Assembly: GCF_008710035.1 (NCBI RefSeq)
Contig: NZ_VYKI01000013.1
Span: 45,067-109,066, forward strand
Length of the DNA stretch: 64,000 bases
From: Stenotrophomonas cyclobalanopsidis
GTDB taxonomy: Bacteria; Pseudomonadota; Gammaproteobacteria; Xanthomonadales; Xanthomonadaceae
Direction: 5' to 3'
In this document: one piece after another, positions 56,201 to 64,000 of the stretch
Position numbering within the stretch: position 1 is the stretch's first letter
Layout: each line of letters begins with the position of its first letter
Program-made: the position numbers and the translations under genes
Notes under the pieces: model-generated
What the model saw: the letters and a program-made list of their open reading frames with translations, nothing else
What the model was told of the DNA's origin: nothing
Database searches by the model: none

Positions 56201-56562
56201 TGCGGTACCCCCTCCAACACGGAATCGACGGAATCGCGGGTGGCCTGCCAGGCCTGGCGCCACTGCGCCAGCACCCGGTGGCCACGTTCATTGATGCGGT
56301 AGTAGCGGCGCGGCGGGCCACTGCTGGACGGCTCGACATGGCTTTCCAGCAGGCCGGCCCCCTCCAGGTTGCGCAGCACCGGGTACAGCGCGCTCTGCTT
56401 GCCGCTCAGCACGCCCTCACCCACGCGCTCCAGCTCCTTGGCGATCAGGTAGCCATACAGCGGCTCCCCGGCCCGGGCCAGCACCGCCAGCAGGGCCAGC
56501 GACACGGTTCCGGCACTGAGCTCCTTCTGGAACTTCTTCAGGTGGACGTCGTCCTCGCTCAT
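56197..56562 (-). CDS. PadR-family transcriptional regulator
   Basis: Winged-helix regulator of 121 residues. A PadR N-terminal domain covers about residues 15-90 (LLAVLARAGEPLYGYLIAKEL, then GKQSALYPVLRNLEGAGLLE and a wing with RRYYRINERG), followed by a short C-terminal helix. First gene of a two-gene unit with the DUF1700 protein. The paired protein is probably its regulated partner; the inducer is unknown. Confidence 0.9.
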   Translation of the reverse strand: MSEDDVHLKKFQKELSAGTVSLALLAVLARAGEPLYGYLIAKELERVGEGVLSGKQSALYPVLRNLEGAGLLESHVEPSSSGPPRRYYRINERGHRVLAQWRQAWQATRDSVDSVLEGVPQ

Positions 56563-56574
56563 GACCGCCCCTCC

Positions 56575-56597
56575 ACTATGTTGGAGTAAACAGTAGT
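56575..56597. promoter_or_regulatory. imperfect dyad upstream of the PadR gene
   Basis: ACTATGTT and AACAGTAGT flank a 6-bp centre; one arm has an extra base. Its position 13 bp before the PadR start suits an autoregulatory site, but the symmetry is modest. Confidence 0.35.
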
Positions 56598-56698
56598 GCG
56601 AAGTCCGGTATAGCGAATGTGTCGTTAGTCACCCTGCTGGTTGGCGTCGACGCGCTGCTCGCGCAGAATCGAAGCCTCGTTCATGTTCCGGGGATTCC

Positions 56699-57598
56699 AT
56701 GTCGCGCCCTCGTCTCGCCCTGTCCGCCCTTGCCCTCGCCTGCCTGCTGCCCGCCCTGTCCAGCGCGGCCACGCCATACCGCAGCCCGCAGCAGATCCTC
56801 GATGCGTCGGCGGCCAGCGACTGGCGCACGCCGGACCCGGCCAACCTGCTGTACATGGACCTGCCGGCCGGACGGGTGATCATAGAGCTGGCGCCGCAGT
56901 TCGCCCCGCGCCATGTGGCCAACATCCAGACGTTCGCCCACGAGCACTTCTGGGACGGCACCAGCATCTACCGGTCGCAGGACAACTTCGTGGTGCAGTT
57001 CGGCGATGCCGACGCTGATGACGCGGCCAAGGCCAAACCGTTCGGCAGTGCCGCGCGCAAGCTGCCGGTCGAATTCGAACGTGCCAGCGCCGGCCTGAAG
57101 GTGAGCGTGCTGCCCGACCGCGATGGCTGGGCGGCGCAGACCGGGTTCGTCGATGGCTTCCCGGTAGGCCAGGACCCGCAGGCCGGCAAGGCCTGGCTGG
57201 CGCACTGCTACGGCATGCTCGGTGCCGGCCGCAGCAACGAGGAAGACAGCAGCATCGGCGCCGAGCTGTACGTGGTGACCGGGCAATCGCCGCGCCAGCT
57301 GGACCGCAACATCACCGTGGTCGGCCGCGTGCTGAAGGGCATGGAGCTGCTCAGCGCGATTCCGCGCGGGCCGGCGCCGATGGGTTTCTATGAAGACCCG
57401 AAGCTGCGCACGCCGATCGTCTCGATCCGTCGCGCCAGCGATGTGCCGGCCGCAGAGCGCACGCCGATCCAGGTGCTGCGCACCGATTCGAAGAGCTTCG
57501 CCGATACGGTAGAGGCGCGGCGCAACCGCGTGGATGATTTCTACAAGCGCCCGGCCGGGCACATCGACCTGTGCAACATTCCGGTGCCGGTGCGGTAG
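56699..57598 (+). CDS. periplasmic cyclophilin-type peptidyl-prolyl isomerase
   Basis: Secreted PPIase of 299 residues with a signal peptide (about 1-23, cleavage near LSSAAT). The cyclophilin domain spans about residues 45-245: [21 protein letters not shown] and [14 protein letters not shown], which keeps the catalytic Arg, Phe and Gln, though the usual GGD reads FGD. A longer insertion ([18 protein letters not shown]) follows. GGGGA lies 6 nt before the ATG. The stop codon TAG is part of the GTAG start of a SMAG unit. Confidence 0.85.
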   Translation: MSRPRLALSALALACLLPALSSAATPYRSPQQILDASAASDWRTPDPANLLYMDLPAGRVIIELAPQFAPRHVANIQTFAHEHFWDGTSIYRSQDNFVVQFGDADADDAAKAKPFGSAARKLPVEFERASAGLKVSVLPDRDGWAAQTGFVDGFPVGQDPQAGKAWLAHCYGMLGAGRSNEEDSSIGAELYVVTGQSPRQLDRNITVVGRVLKGMELLSAIPRGPAPMGFYEDPKLRTPIVSIRRASDVPAAERTPIQVLRTDSKSFADTVEARRNRVDDFYKRPAGHIDLCNIPVPVR

Positions 57599-57717
57599 CG
57601 CCGGGCCATGCCCGGCGGAATCGGTGAGGTAGCGCCGGGCCATTCCCGGCGAGCGAAGCGGAAAGCATCCACGCATGGCGTGGATCTACCAGGGAGCCGG
57701 GCATGGCCCGGCGCTGC
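57595..57717. repeat. cluster of four SMAG-type units
   Basis: GTAGCGCCGGGC units at 57595-57618 and 57629-57651, an ATCCACG/CGTGGAT-CTAC unit at 57667-57689, and GCCGGGC/GCCCGGC at 57696-57717 ending CTGC in place of CTAC. Lies between the cyclophilin and EamA genes. Confidence 0.85.
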
Positions 57718-57722
57718 CACGC

Positions 57723-58595
57723 TCAGCCCTTCTGGCTGACGGCCACGCTGCCGAGAATCAGGCCGCCGGCAATCAGCATCTGCAGGGTCACCGGCTCGCC
57801 CAGGAACAACCACGCGAACGCCGCGCCGAACAGCGGAATCAGATAGGTCACCGTCGACGCGCGCGAGGGGCCGATGCGGCCGATCAGGCGGTAGAACATC
57901 AGGAACGCCAAGCCGGTGCAGGCCACGCCCAGTGCGATCGCCGCGCCCCAGGCCTTGCCCGGGATCGCGGCCTGCGGCCAGTGGGTCACCGCCATCGGCA
58001 GCATCCACAACGAGGCGCAGCCCAGCGTCGCTGCAGCGGCAGCGGCCGACGGCAGGCCGGTCATGTGCCGCTTCACCAGGTTCACGCCCAGCCCGTACAG
58101 CAGCGAGGCCGCAGCGCCGGCCAGCACGGCCGTGCCGATGCTCAGGCCCGACACCTTGGCCGTGGCCAGCACCACCACACCGGCAAAGCCGACCAGCAGC
58201 GCACTGGCGCGACGCACGCCGATCTTCTCGCCAAAGAACAGGAAGGCGATCAGCGCAGCAAACAGCACGGTCATCGCATTGCAGATCGCGCCGATGGCCG
58301 CCGGTGCCTGCTCGGCCGAGTAGGCGAACAGCACGAACGGCAGCGCCGAGTTGATCAGGCCGATCGGGGCCAGCCACAGCCACCGGCGCGGCGGGAATTG
58401 CGCACGCGCGCGCCACAGGAACGGCATCAGCACCAGCGCGCCGAGCACCAGACGGACTTCAACCAGCGCGAACGGGCCGAACGAGGGCACGGCCACGCGC
58501 ATGAACAGGAACGAGCAGCCCCAGATCGCGCCCAGCAGGGTCAATTCCAAGGGGGTGCGCCAATCGCGTTCTGCCACCTGCGTTACCGCGTTCAT
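57723..58595 (-). CDS. EamA/DMT-superfamily exporter
   Basis: Inner-membrane metabolite exporter of 290 residues with about ten helices in two EamA repeats (about 15-145 and 155-285). Typical stretches: GAIWGCSFLFMRVAVPSFGP at the first helix and GEPVTLQMLIAGGLILGSV at the last. The substrate is not predictable; relatives export amino acids or other small molecules. Divergent from a LysR gene that may regulate it. Confidence 0.88.
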   Translation of the reverse strand: MNAVTQVAERDWRTPLELTLLGAIWGCSFLFMRVAVPSFGPFALVEVRLVLGALVLMPFLWRARAQFPPRRWLWLAPIGLINSALPFVLFAYSAEQAPAAIGAICNAMTVLFAALIAFLFFGEKIGVRRASALLVGFAGVVVLATAKVSGLSIGTAVLAGAAASLLYGLGVNLVKRHMTGLPSAAAAAATLGCASLWMLPMAVTHWPQAAIPGKAWGAAIALGVACTGLAFLMFYRLIGRIGPSRASTVTYLIPLFGAAFAWLFLGEPVTLQMLIAGGLILGSVAVSQKG

Positions 58596-58710
58596 GCCCT
58601 GCCTCCGTCCTGCGCCTGCGCTGTTTCTGGGCCAACAGGATCATCCGCAGACGCCTGCTGCACAAGCGCGTAGTATCGCTGCCAGCCACAAATATGGTTT
58701 GAGGCTCGAC

Positions 58711-59655
58711 ATGCAGCTACGCCCTTCCCTGCTCCCCGCGCTGGCCGTGTTCGCGGTGGCCGCGCGCCACCAGAACTTCGCCCAGGCCGCGCTGGAACTG
58801 CACCTGACCGCCAGCGCGGTCAGCCACCACGTGCGCCGCCTGGAGGAGGTGCTGGAGGTACGCCTGTTCCTGCGCCACGCGCGCGGCGTGCGGCTGACCG
58901 CTGAGGGCCGGCAGCTGGCCGACGCCGCCAGCGCCGCGTTCACCGATGTTGCCGCCGTGGCCCACCACCTGCAGCCGGATGCGGACAGCGTGCCGCTGCG
59001 CATCGCCACGCTGCGCTCGCTGTCCTACTGCTGGCTGCTGCCACGCCTGCCGCGCTTCACCCAGGCGCATCCGCACATCCGCATCGAACTGCACACCGGC
59101 AGCGGCCTGGACCGCTACGACGAGAACGGCCCCGAGGTGGGCATCCGCTACGGCCTGGGCCAGTGGCCCGGCCTGCATGCGCAGCACCTGATGGACGACA
59201 GCCTGTTCCCGGTGGCCTCGCCGGCGCTGCCAGGCGTGGAAGCGCTGCAGGACCCGGCGCGCATCGCCGAGCTGCCGCTGCTGACCGATCTCTCGCCGCA
59301 GGGCTGGCGCGACTGGTTCCGCCATGCCGGCGTGCGGCCGCCCTCGCCCTTGCCGTCCATGCACACGTTTGCCGACAGCACCGATGCGATGCGCGCGGCG
59401 GTGTACGGCATGGGCGCGGTGCTGGCGCGCACCCACGTCGCCCAGCCTTACGTGCAGCGCTATGAAGTGGTGCGTCTGCCTGGCCCGGCACTGAAGGCGC
59501 GCTATGCCTACTATGTGGTGCATGCCGAAGCGCAGCCGCCCAGCCCGGCCGCGCGGTTGTTCATCGACTGGCTGCTGACCCAGGCGCACGACGAACGCAC
59601 GCCCATTCCCGCCCTGCCCGACAGCCTGCTCGGCCGCCCGCCCACGGTCGGCTGA
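58711..59655 (+). CDS. LysR-family regulator (GcvA-like)
   Basis: Regulator of 314 residues. HTH at about residues 7-65 (LPALAVFAVAARHQNFAQAA and LHLTASAVSHHVRRLE, GcvA-like wording), then an effector domain with VPLRIATLRSLSYCWLLPRL. GAGG lies 8-11 nt before the ATG. The frame is open upstream without homology. Divergent from the EamA exporter gene, with 115 bp between, a layout that often means regulation of the neighbour. Confidence 0.88.
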   Translation: MQLRPSLLPALAVFAVAARHQNFAQAALELHLTASAVSHHVRRLEEVLEVRLFLRHARGVRLTAEGRQLADAASAAFTDVAAVAHHLQPDADSVPLRIATLRSLSYCWLLPRLPRFTQAHPHIRIELHTGSGLDRYDENGPEVGIRYGLGQWPGLHAQHLMDDSLFPVASPALPGVEALQDPARIAELPLLTDLSPQGWRDWFRHAGVRPPSPLPSMHTFADSTDAMRAAVYGMGAVLARTHVAQPYVQRYEVVRLPGPALKARYAYYVVHAEAQPPSPAARLFIDWLLTQAHDERTPIPALPDSLLGRPPTVG

Positions 59656-59723
59656 CTGCACCCTCACCCGGTCTTTGCCCGCCGCTGGCTAGGCTGCAGG
59701 CAACCCCACACCGTGTACCTGCC

Positions 59724-60017
59724 ATGGCAATGCTGCGACTGCGCATCACCGGAACCGAAGACGACACCCGCGCCATCAGCGATCTGCTGCTGGGCCTGGA
59801 CGGCATCGAACATGTCGAGGAAACCGACGACCTGATGCCGCACATGGACGACGACGATTCCAGTTCCGCCGGGCTGTCCGATGACATCGGCCCGGGCATC
59901 CACGAACTGGAAGTGGAAGTCGGCAACGAAAGCACTGCGCAGAAGGTGCGCGATGCGGTGCAGGAGCTGGCGTTGGAACTGGATGTGTTCGTCGAGTACG
60001 AGACCGACGAAGGCTGA
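59724..60017 (+). CDS. small acidic protein of unknown function
   Basis: 97 residues. A beta-alpha-beta-like start (MLRLRITGTEDDTRAISDLL), an acidic low-complexity middle (MDDDDSSSAGLSDD) and a second helix-strand part (AQKVRDAVQELALELDVFVE). The layout recalls a split ferredoxin-like or ACT-like fold. I do not recognise the family. Codon use matches the neighbours. It stands alone between the LysR gene and a SMAG pair. Confidence 0.7.
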   Translation: MAMLRLRITGTEDDTRAISDLLLGLDGIEHVEETDDLMPHMDDDDSSSAGLSDDIGPGIHELEVEVGNESTAQKVRDAVQELALELDVFVEYETDEG

Positions 60018-60023
60018 GGGTTC

Positions 60024-60084
60024 GCCGGGCATGGCCCGGCGCTACCACTGCACTGAGATTCGCCGGGCATGGCCCGGCGTTACC
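60024..60084 (-). repeat. two SMAG units, GCCGGGC subfamily
   Basis: GCCGGGCATGGCCCGGC units in direct orientation at 60024-60045 (ending CTAC) and 60063-60084 (ending TTAC). Confidence 0.85.
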
Positions 60085-60096
60085 CCCTGCGTTCGA

Positions 60097-60909
60097 TCAC
60101 GCCTTGCGGCGGCGCCTGCGCAGCCATGCGCGGATGCCCCAGCCGGCCAGCAGCGCCACGATGGCGACCGGCAGCAGGGCTGCCGCCGCGCGGATCAGGA
60201 ACGCGACGCTCAGGCTGAGGATGTTGCCCGATTCACTCAGCGCCTCACCGATCTCACCGCGGCTGCGCTGGCCTGACGTGGTGTCGAAGTGCAGCGTCAC
60301 CAACTGGGTATCGATGCGACGGCGCTGCTACGCGGCATCCTTGTTGGCCTGCTCCACGCCCGCTTCGATTTCCGACAGGCGCGTGGTGATCGCCATCAGT
60401 TCCTCGATCTTCAGATCCTCGCGGTCCTGGTAGGAAAGCAGCCTCGCGTGTTCCTTTTCCAGCCGGGCCTTGGTCAGCGCGGTATCGGCCACCTGCTGGG
60501 CCAGATCCTCGGCGCGGGTCGTGCGCGCCTGTATTTGCCCGCCTTCACCGGCCAGGCCGATCAACGGCTCCACGCCCTTCGGCGCGATGCGCACCTTGAC
60601 CTCGCCACTGGGGCGCTCGCCGCTGCGCTGGTTGACTTCCAGTACCGCACAATCACCGAACTTCGCCCCCTGGCAGGCCTGCGTGACCTGCTGGATGTGC
60701 GCTGCGATCCGAGCCGCCTCCAGCTACACCTGCACATCGTGCTTGTAGGCCAGGAACGCATCTTCTGGTGACGCCACAGCTTCGGCGCTTGCGCCGCCGG
60801 CAGCAGCGGCGTGGTCGCCCTGTGCCGCGCAGCCGGACAGTGCCAGTGCAAGCAGCACGGCTGCGGCCGCGCCGCGACGGGTAAACACGCTTCTTCCTTG
60901 AACCTGCAT
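60097..60909 (-). pseudogene. DUF4349-type lipoprotein gene broken by two in-frame amber codons
   Basis: One continuous frame from ATG 60909 to TGA 60097 (270 codons) is interrupted by TAG at 60724-60726 and TAG at 60328-60330, with no frameshift. It would encode a lipoprotein signal (lipobox LSGC, Cys27), a DUF4349-like periplasmic domain (KVRIAPKGVEPLIGLAGEGG, ARTTRAEDLAQQVADTAL), a coiled coil (ARLEKEHARLLSYQDREDLK-like) and a C-terminal membrane helix with an RRRRR tail. Both ambers could be single changes from CAG or GAG. The remainder keeps clean codon use, so inactivation looks recent. Sequencing error at two sites is an alternative. Confidence 0.72.
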
Positions 60910-61026
60910 GGGGTTGCCCTCCGGGGCGCTGGGAGTCCTGCCAACGCCCATGGTAAGCCTATGGCAGGGGGACAAAGCGCCCCGCGCGGCCTATGCTCGG
61001 AGATTGATCCCCGTACAGGAACACCG

Positions 61027-62835
61027 ATGCGCCCGCATCTCCTTGCCCTTGCCCTGGTTGCCGCCCTGACCGGTTGCCAGCCGGCCGACGCCCCGACCAA
61101 CGGTTCCACCCCGGCCGCCAGCCAGCAGGCCGGCGATGCGGCGGCCGACACCGCCTTCGCCGACCTGTCCAAGCGTGCGCTGGACACCTGGATGCAGCTG
61201 TCCCCGGTCAGCGCGACGCAGATCGGTGACCACCGCTATGACAGCGAGATCGACGACCTGAGCGCGGCCGGCCAGCAGAAGACCGTGGCGGCCTACAAGG
61301 GCCTGCTCGCCGAACTGGACAAGATCGACGTGGCCAAGCTCGGCCGCGAGAACCAGGTCGATGCGGCGATCCTGCGCAACCAGCTGCAATCGGAAATCTG
61401 GAACAGCGAAGTGCTGCAGTCCGGCAAGTGGGACCCGCAGGTCTACAACGGCCTGGCCGGCAGTGCCCTGTACGGCCTGATGGCGCGCGAATTCGCACCG
61501 CTGCCCGACCGCCTGAAGTCGGCAACCGCGCGCTTGGAAAAGCTGCCGGCGATCTTCGCCCAGGCCCGCGAGAACCTCGACCCGGCACGCGTGCCGAAGA
61601 TCCACGCCGAGACGGTGGCCAAGCAGAACAAGGGCATCCTCAGCATCGTCGATACCTTCATCACCCCGCACATCGGCGAACTGCCGCAGGCCGACCAGCA
61701 GCGCCTGCAGGCCGCCATCGACGGCCTGAAGAAGGCCGTGGACGAGCAGCAGACCTGGCTGGACAAGACCCTGGTGCCGAACGCCAAGGGTGACTTCCGC
61801 ATCGGTGCTGAAAAGTACGACCAGAAGCTGAAGTTCGCGCTGAACTCCTCGTTGTCGCGCCAAGAGATCGGTGAGCGTGCGCGCGCCGAACTCAAGCGCG
61901 TGCGCGAGGATATGTACGGCATCGCGCAGACCGTGCTGAAAGACAAGCCGGGCGCGCCGGAGATGCCGGCGCAGCCGACCGACGAGCAGCAGCAGAAGGC
62001 CATCGAAGCCGCGCTGGAACTGGCCTACGCCGACAAGCCGGCGCGCGACAAGGTGGTCGACGATGCCAAGGCCGCGCTGGAGCAGTCCACCGCGTTCGTG
62101 CGCGAACACGACCTGATGACCTTGCCCGATGCGCCGGTCGACATCATCCTGATGCCGGAATTCCAGCGTGGCGTGGCCGTGGCCTACTGCGATTCGCCGG
62201 GCCCGCTGGACAAGAACCTGAAGACCTTCTACGCCGTCTCGCCGATTCCGGACGACTGGAACGACAAGCAGGTCGACTCGTTCCTGCGTGAGTACAACTC
62301 GCGCATGATCCACCTGCTGAGCATCCACGAAGGCACCCCGGGCCATTACCTAGAAGGCTGGCACTCGGCCAAGTTCCCCTCGACCCTGCGTGCGGTGCTG
62401 CGTTCGGGCCTGTTTGCCGAAGGCTGGGCGGTCTACACCGAGCGCATGATGCAGGAGCAGGGTTACCTCAACAACGACCCGCTGTTCCACTTGGTGCAGC
62501 TGAAGTTCTACCTGCGCACGATCTCCAACGCGATCCTCGACCAGGGCGTGCACGTGGACAACTGGGACCGCGAGAAGGCGATGCACCTGATGACCCACGA
62601 CGCGTTCCAGCAGGAAAGCGAAGCGTCGGGCAAGTGGGTGCGCGCGCAGCTGACCTCGGCGCAGCTGCCGACCTACTTCGTCGGTGCGCAGGAACACTTC
62701 GACACCCGCAAGGCGATGCAGGAAAAGCTGGGCGACACGTTCAACCTGAAGGCCTACCACGACCAGATGCTGTCCTACGGCGCACCGCCGGTGCGCTTCG
62801 CACGCCAGCTGATGCTGGACCAGCCGATCGAGTGA
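61027..62835 (+). CDS. DUF885 family lipoprotein, putative metallopeptidase
   Basis: Predicted lipoprotein of 602 residues with lipobox LTGC (Cys17). The DUF885 domain covers about residues 40-600, mostly helical, with a metal-site-like HEGTPGHYLEGWH motif starting at His434 and a downstream Glu (GLFAEGWAVYTERM). These resemble zinc-peptidase ligands; activity of the family is mostly inferred. The start at 61027 opens the signal peptide (MRPHLLALALVAAL). Divergent from the broken DUF4349 gene and followed by a strong terminator. Confidence 0.88.
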   Translation: MRPHLLALALVAALTGCQPADAPTNGSTPAASQQAGDAAADTAFADLSKRALDTWMQLSPVSATQIGDHRYDSEIDDLSAAGQQKTVAAYKGLLAELDKIDVAKLGRENQVDAAILRNQLQSEIWNSEVLQSGKWDPQVYNGLAGSALYGLMAREFAPLPDRLKSATARLEKLPAIFAQARENLDPARVPKIHAETVAKQNKGILSIVDTFITPHIGELPQADQQRLQAAIDGLKKAVDEQQTWLDKTLVPNAKGDFRIGAEKYDQKLKFALNSSLSRQEIGERARAELKRVREDMYGIAQTVLKDKPGAPEMPAQPTDEQQQKAIEAALELAYADKPARDKVVDDAKAALEQSTAFVREHDLMTLPDAPVDIILMPEFQRGVAVAYCDSPGPLDKNLKTFYAVSPIPDDWNDKQVDSFLREYNSRMIHLLSIHEGTPGHYLEGWHSAKFPSTLRAVLRSGLFAEGWAVYTERMMQEQGYLNNDPLFHLVQLKFYLRTISNAILDQGVHVDNWDREKAMHLMTHDAFQQESEASGKWVRAQLTSAQLPTYFVGAQEHFDTRKAMQEKLGDTFNLKAYHDQMLSYGAPPVRFARQLMLDQPIE

Positions 62836-62860
62836 TTGATCGGGTGTGAGATGGAAACGG

Positions 62861-62891
62861 AACGGCCCGGGAAGACCCGGGCCGTTTTTTT
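62861..62891 (+). terminator. Rho-independent terminator after the DUF885 gene
   Basis: Stem ACGGCCCGGG / CCCGGGCCGT around AAGA, followed by seven T. Confidence 0.92.
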
Positions 62892-62914
62892 GTTCGGCGT
62901 TCCCGGATGGGTTC

Positions 62915-62933
62915 ATCCACGCATGGCGTGGAT
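62915..62933. repeat. ATCCACG palindrome without GTAG end
   Basis: ATCCACGCATGGCGTGGAT; same core as the SMAG-type unit at 57667 but lacking CTAC. Confidence 0.65.
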
Positions 62934-62938
62934 GGCAC

Positions 62939-64000
62939 TCAATTCACCGCGTGATGCAGCAACCGCTCGAACTGCACGTCACTGCATCCCTCCTGCCCGC
63001 ATCCCGGCAGGGCCAACGCCCTCCTCCCCGGCGGCTGTGCATCACTCAATGGAACCGCGTCACGCAACTGCGTTCGGGTGGGATAGACATACACCAGCCG
63101 GTAACGCGCTTCACCGCTTTGCCCGCGCCAGCGCTCGAACTGCAGCAGGCCGCCGATCGGCGTCTTCTCCAGCTGGCCCGGCAGCGTGTAATCAGAGGCC
63201 CCCATCGCCGCCAGCACGGCGCCGATGTTGGAATCGTGGCCGACCAGCAGGTTCACCTTCGGCGACTGCGGATCAGCGAACACGCCAGCGATGTGCGACA
63301 ACAGCGGCGCCGCCACATCGCGCGCCACCTCCGGCGTGCCGAACAGGATGTCCTGGTAAGCATTGCGGACCCGCGCCAAGGCCTGCCACTGCGCGTCCTC
63401 GTGCAGCCTGCCCCAACCGGCCGCAGTACCCGTCGCGTTCTGGTAATCCTCCATCAGCAGCGCATCGACCATGCCATTGGCCAGCGCCAGTGAACCAGTG
63501 GCACCCGGCTCCCTGCCCGCTTCCGCGCGGAACTGGCTGTCGCCCGCACGCAGCGTGCAATGGCTGCGTCCGATGCAGCCCGGCGAGGCCGCGTGTTCAA
63601 CCACGCTCTCCACCGCCTGCAGATCCGGGCCCAAACGCGCCTGCGATTCGGCCTTCTGCATCGCACGCAGGGCGCGACGCTTGAAGCCGGCGTCGCCGCG
63701 ATGGATCACCGGGTCGAACAGCGGATCGATCGTGCCCAGCGGCCGACGCTGTTCCACCGTGACGTGGCAACCGGGGAAGGCGCCGGCGATGAAGAACTGC
63801 GCGGTGGCCTGGGTGCGCTGCAGGCTGTTGGCCAGCGCGTGGAAGTCACTGGCCTGCGGGCAGCCGCTGGCCGGCAGCAGCTGCTGCGTGCGCAGCCACT
63901 GGCCGAGGTAGCGCCCCATGTACACCTCCAGCACGCCGCCCTTGGTGGTCAGCTCGCCGGCGGCAACGTCCCACGTCGTCCAGGTATTCGGCGTCGCTTC
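62939..64000 (-). CDS. agp: glucose-1-phosphatase (histidine acid phosphatase), 5' end outside the window
   Basis: Periplasmic histidine acid phosphatase; the window holds about 353 C-terminal residues, and the frame is open to the last base. The sequence follows E. coli Agp closely: GELTTKGGVLEVYMGRYLGQWL, ANSLQRTQATAQFFIAGAFPGC, TPEVARDVAAPLLSHI, and the proton-donor motif VGHDSNI. The N-terminal RHG motif would lie beyond 64000. Cys pairs typical of periplasmic folding are present. The TGA stop follows HHAVN. It releases phosphate from glucose-1-phosphate or phytate-like substrates. Confidence 0.9.
   Translation of the reverse strand, partial: EATPNTWTTWDVAAGELTTKGGVLEVYMGRYLGQWLRTQQLLPASGCPQASDFHALANSLQRTQATAQFFIAGAFPGCHVTVEQRRPLGTIDPLFDPVIHRGDAGFKRRALRAMQKAESQARLGPDLQAVESVVEHAASPGCIGRSHCTLRAGDSQFRAEAGREPGATGSLALANGMVDALLMEDYQNATGTAAGWGRLHEDAQWQALARVRNAYQDILFGTPEVARDVAAPLLSHIAGVFADPQSPKVNLLVGHDSNIGAVLAAMGASDYTLPGQLEKTPIGGLLQFERWRGQSGEARYRLVYVYPTRTQLRDAVPLSDAQPPGRRALALPGCGQEGCSDVQFERLLHHAVN

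Noticed and set aside
60328..60594. Separate small gene inside the DUF4349 locus
   Set aside because: It is in the same frame as the flanking parts and lacks its own signal; it is the middle piece of one gene cut by TAG codons.

Overview
The window is GC-rich chromosomal DNA of a gammaproteobacterium. It almost certainly comes from the Stenotrophomonas maltophilia group (Xanthomonadaceae). Support: an emrR-emrC-emrA-emrB efflux operon laid out as in S. maltophilia; the order rpsB-tsf-pyrH-frr-uppS-cdsA-dxr-rseP-bamA-lpxD-fabZ-lpxA-lpxB-rnhB-dnaE-accA; and dozens of short palindromes that start or end with GTAG, the mark of the SMAG repeats known from S. maltophilia. There is no prophage, IS element or CRISPR array, so this reads as core genome with a few accessory genes.

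Layout. 0-2.7 kb: TauE/SafE permease, LysR regulator, tRNA-Leu(CAG) with its own promoter and terminator, and a small zinc-ribbon membrane protein. 2.7-8.5 kb: the emrRCAB multidrug operon on the minus strand with a palindromic operator, and a divergent AraC-type regulator. 8.6-15.7 kb: parC, a bacterioferritin-type ferritin without the haem methionine, a penicillin/AHL-acylase family Ntn hydrolase, and a cation:proton antiporter whose C-terminus is encoded by SMAG repeats. 15.8-23.8 kb, minus strand: asnB, dapE, a Spx/ArsC-like protein, dapD, glnD and map. 24.0-29.9 kb: a chaperone-usher operon of the spore-coat-U (Csu) type. 29.8-52.4 kb: translation, isoprenoid, lipid A, BAM and replication genes, with an HDOD-GGDEF diguanylate cyclase between tsf and pyrH. 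52.5-64 kb: hemJ, a methyltransferase, an intracellular PHB depolymerase, a PadR/DUF1700 pair, a periplasmic cyclophilin, an EamA exporter with a divergent LysR, a DUF4349 gene broken by two amber codons, a DUF885 lipoprotein, and the 3' part of a glucose-1-phosphatase.

The most interesting signals are regulatory. Upstream of asnB there is an unannotated 33-residue ORF with seven Asn codons in twelve. It is followed by mutually exclusive antiterminator and terminator hairpins, which is the full architecture of an asparagine-responsive transcription attenuator. The bamA-lpxD gap, where many gammaproteobacteria carry skp, holds instead a chain of perfect hairpins and a 104-bp near-perfect inverted repeat. 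Other points are a histone H1-like tail on DapD, a frameshifted small pilin-like gene, and SMAG repeats that supply stop codons or C-termini to neighbouring genes.
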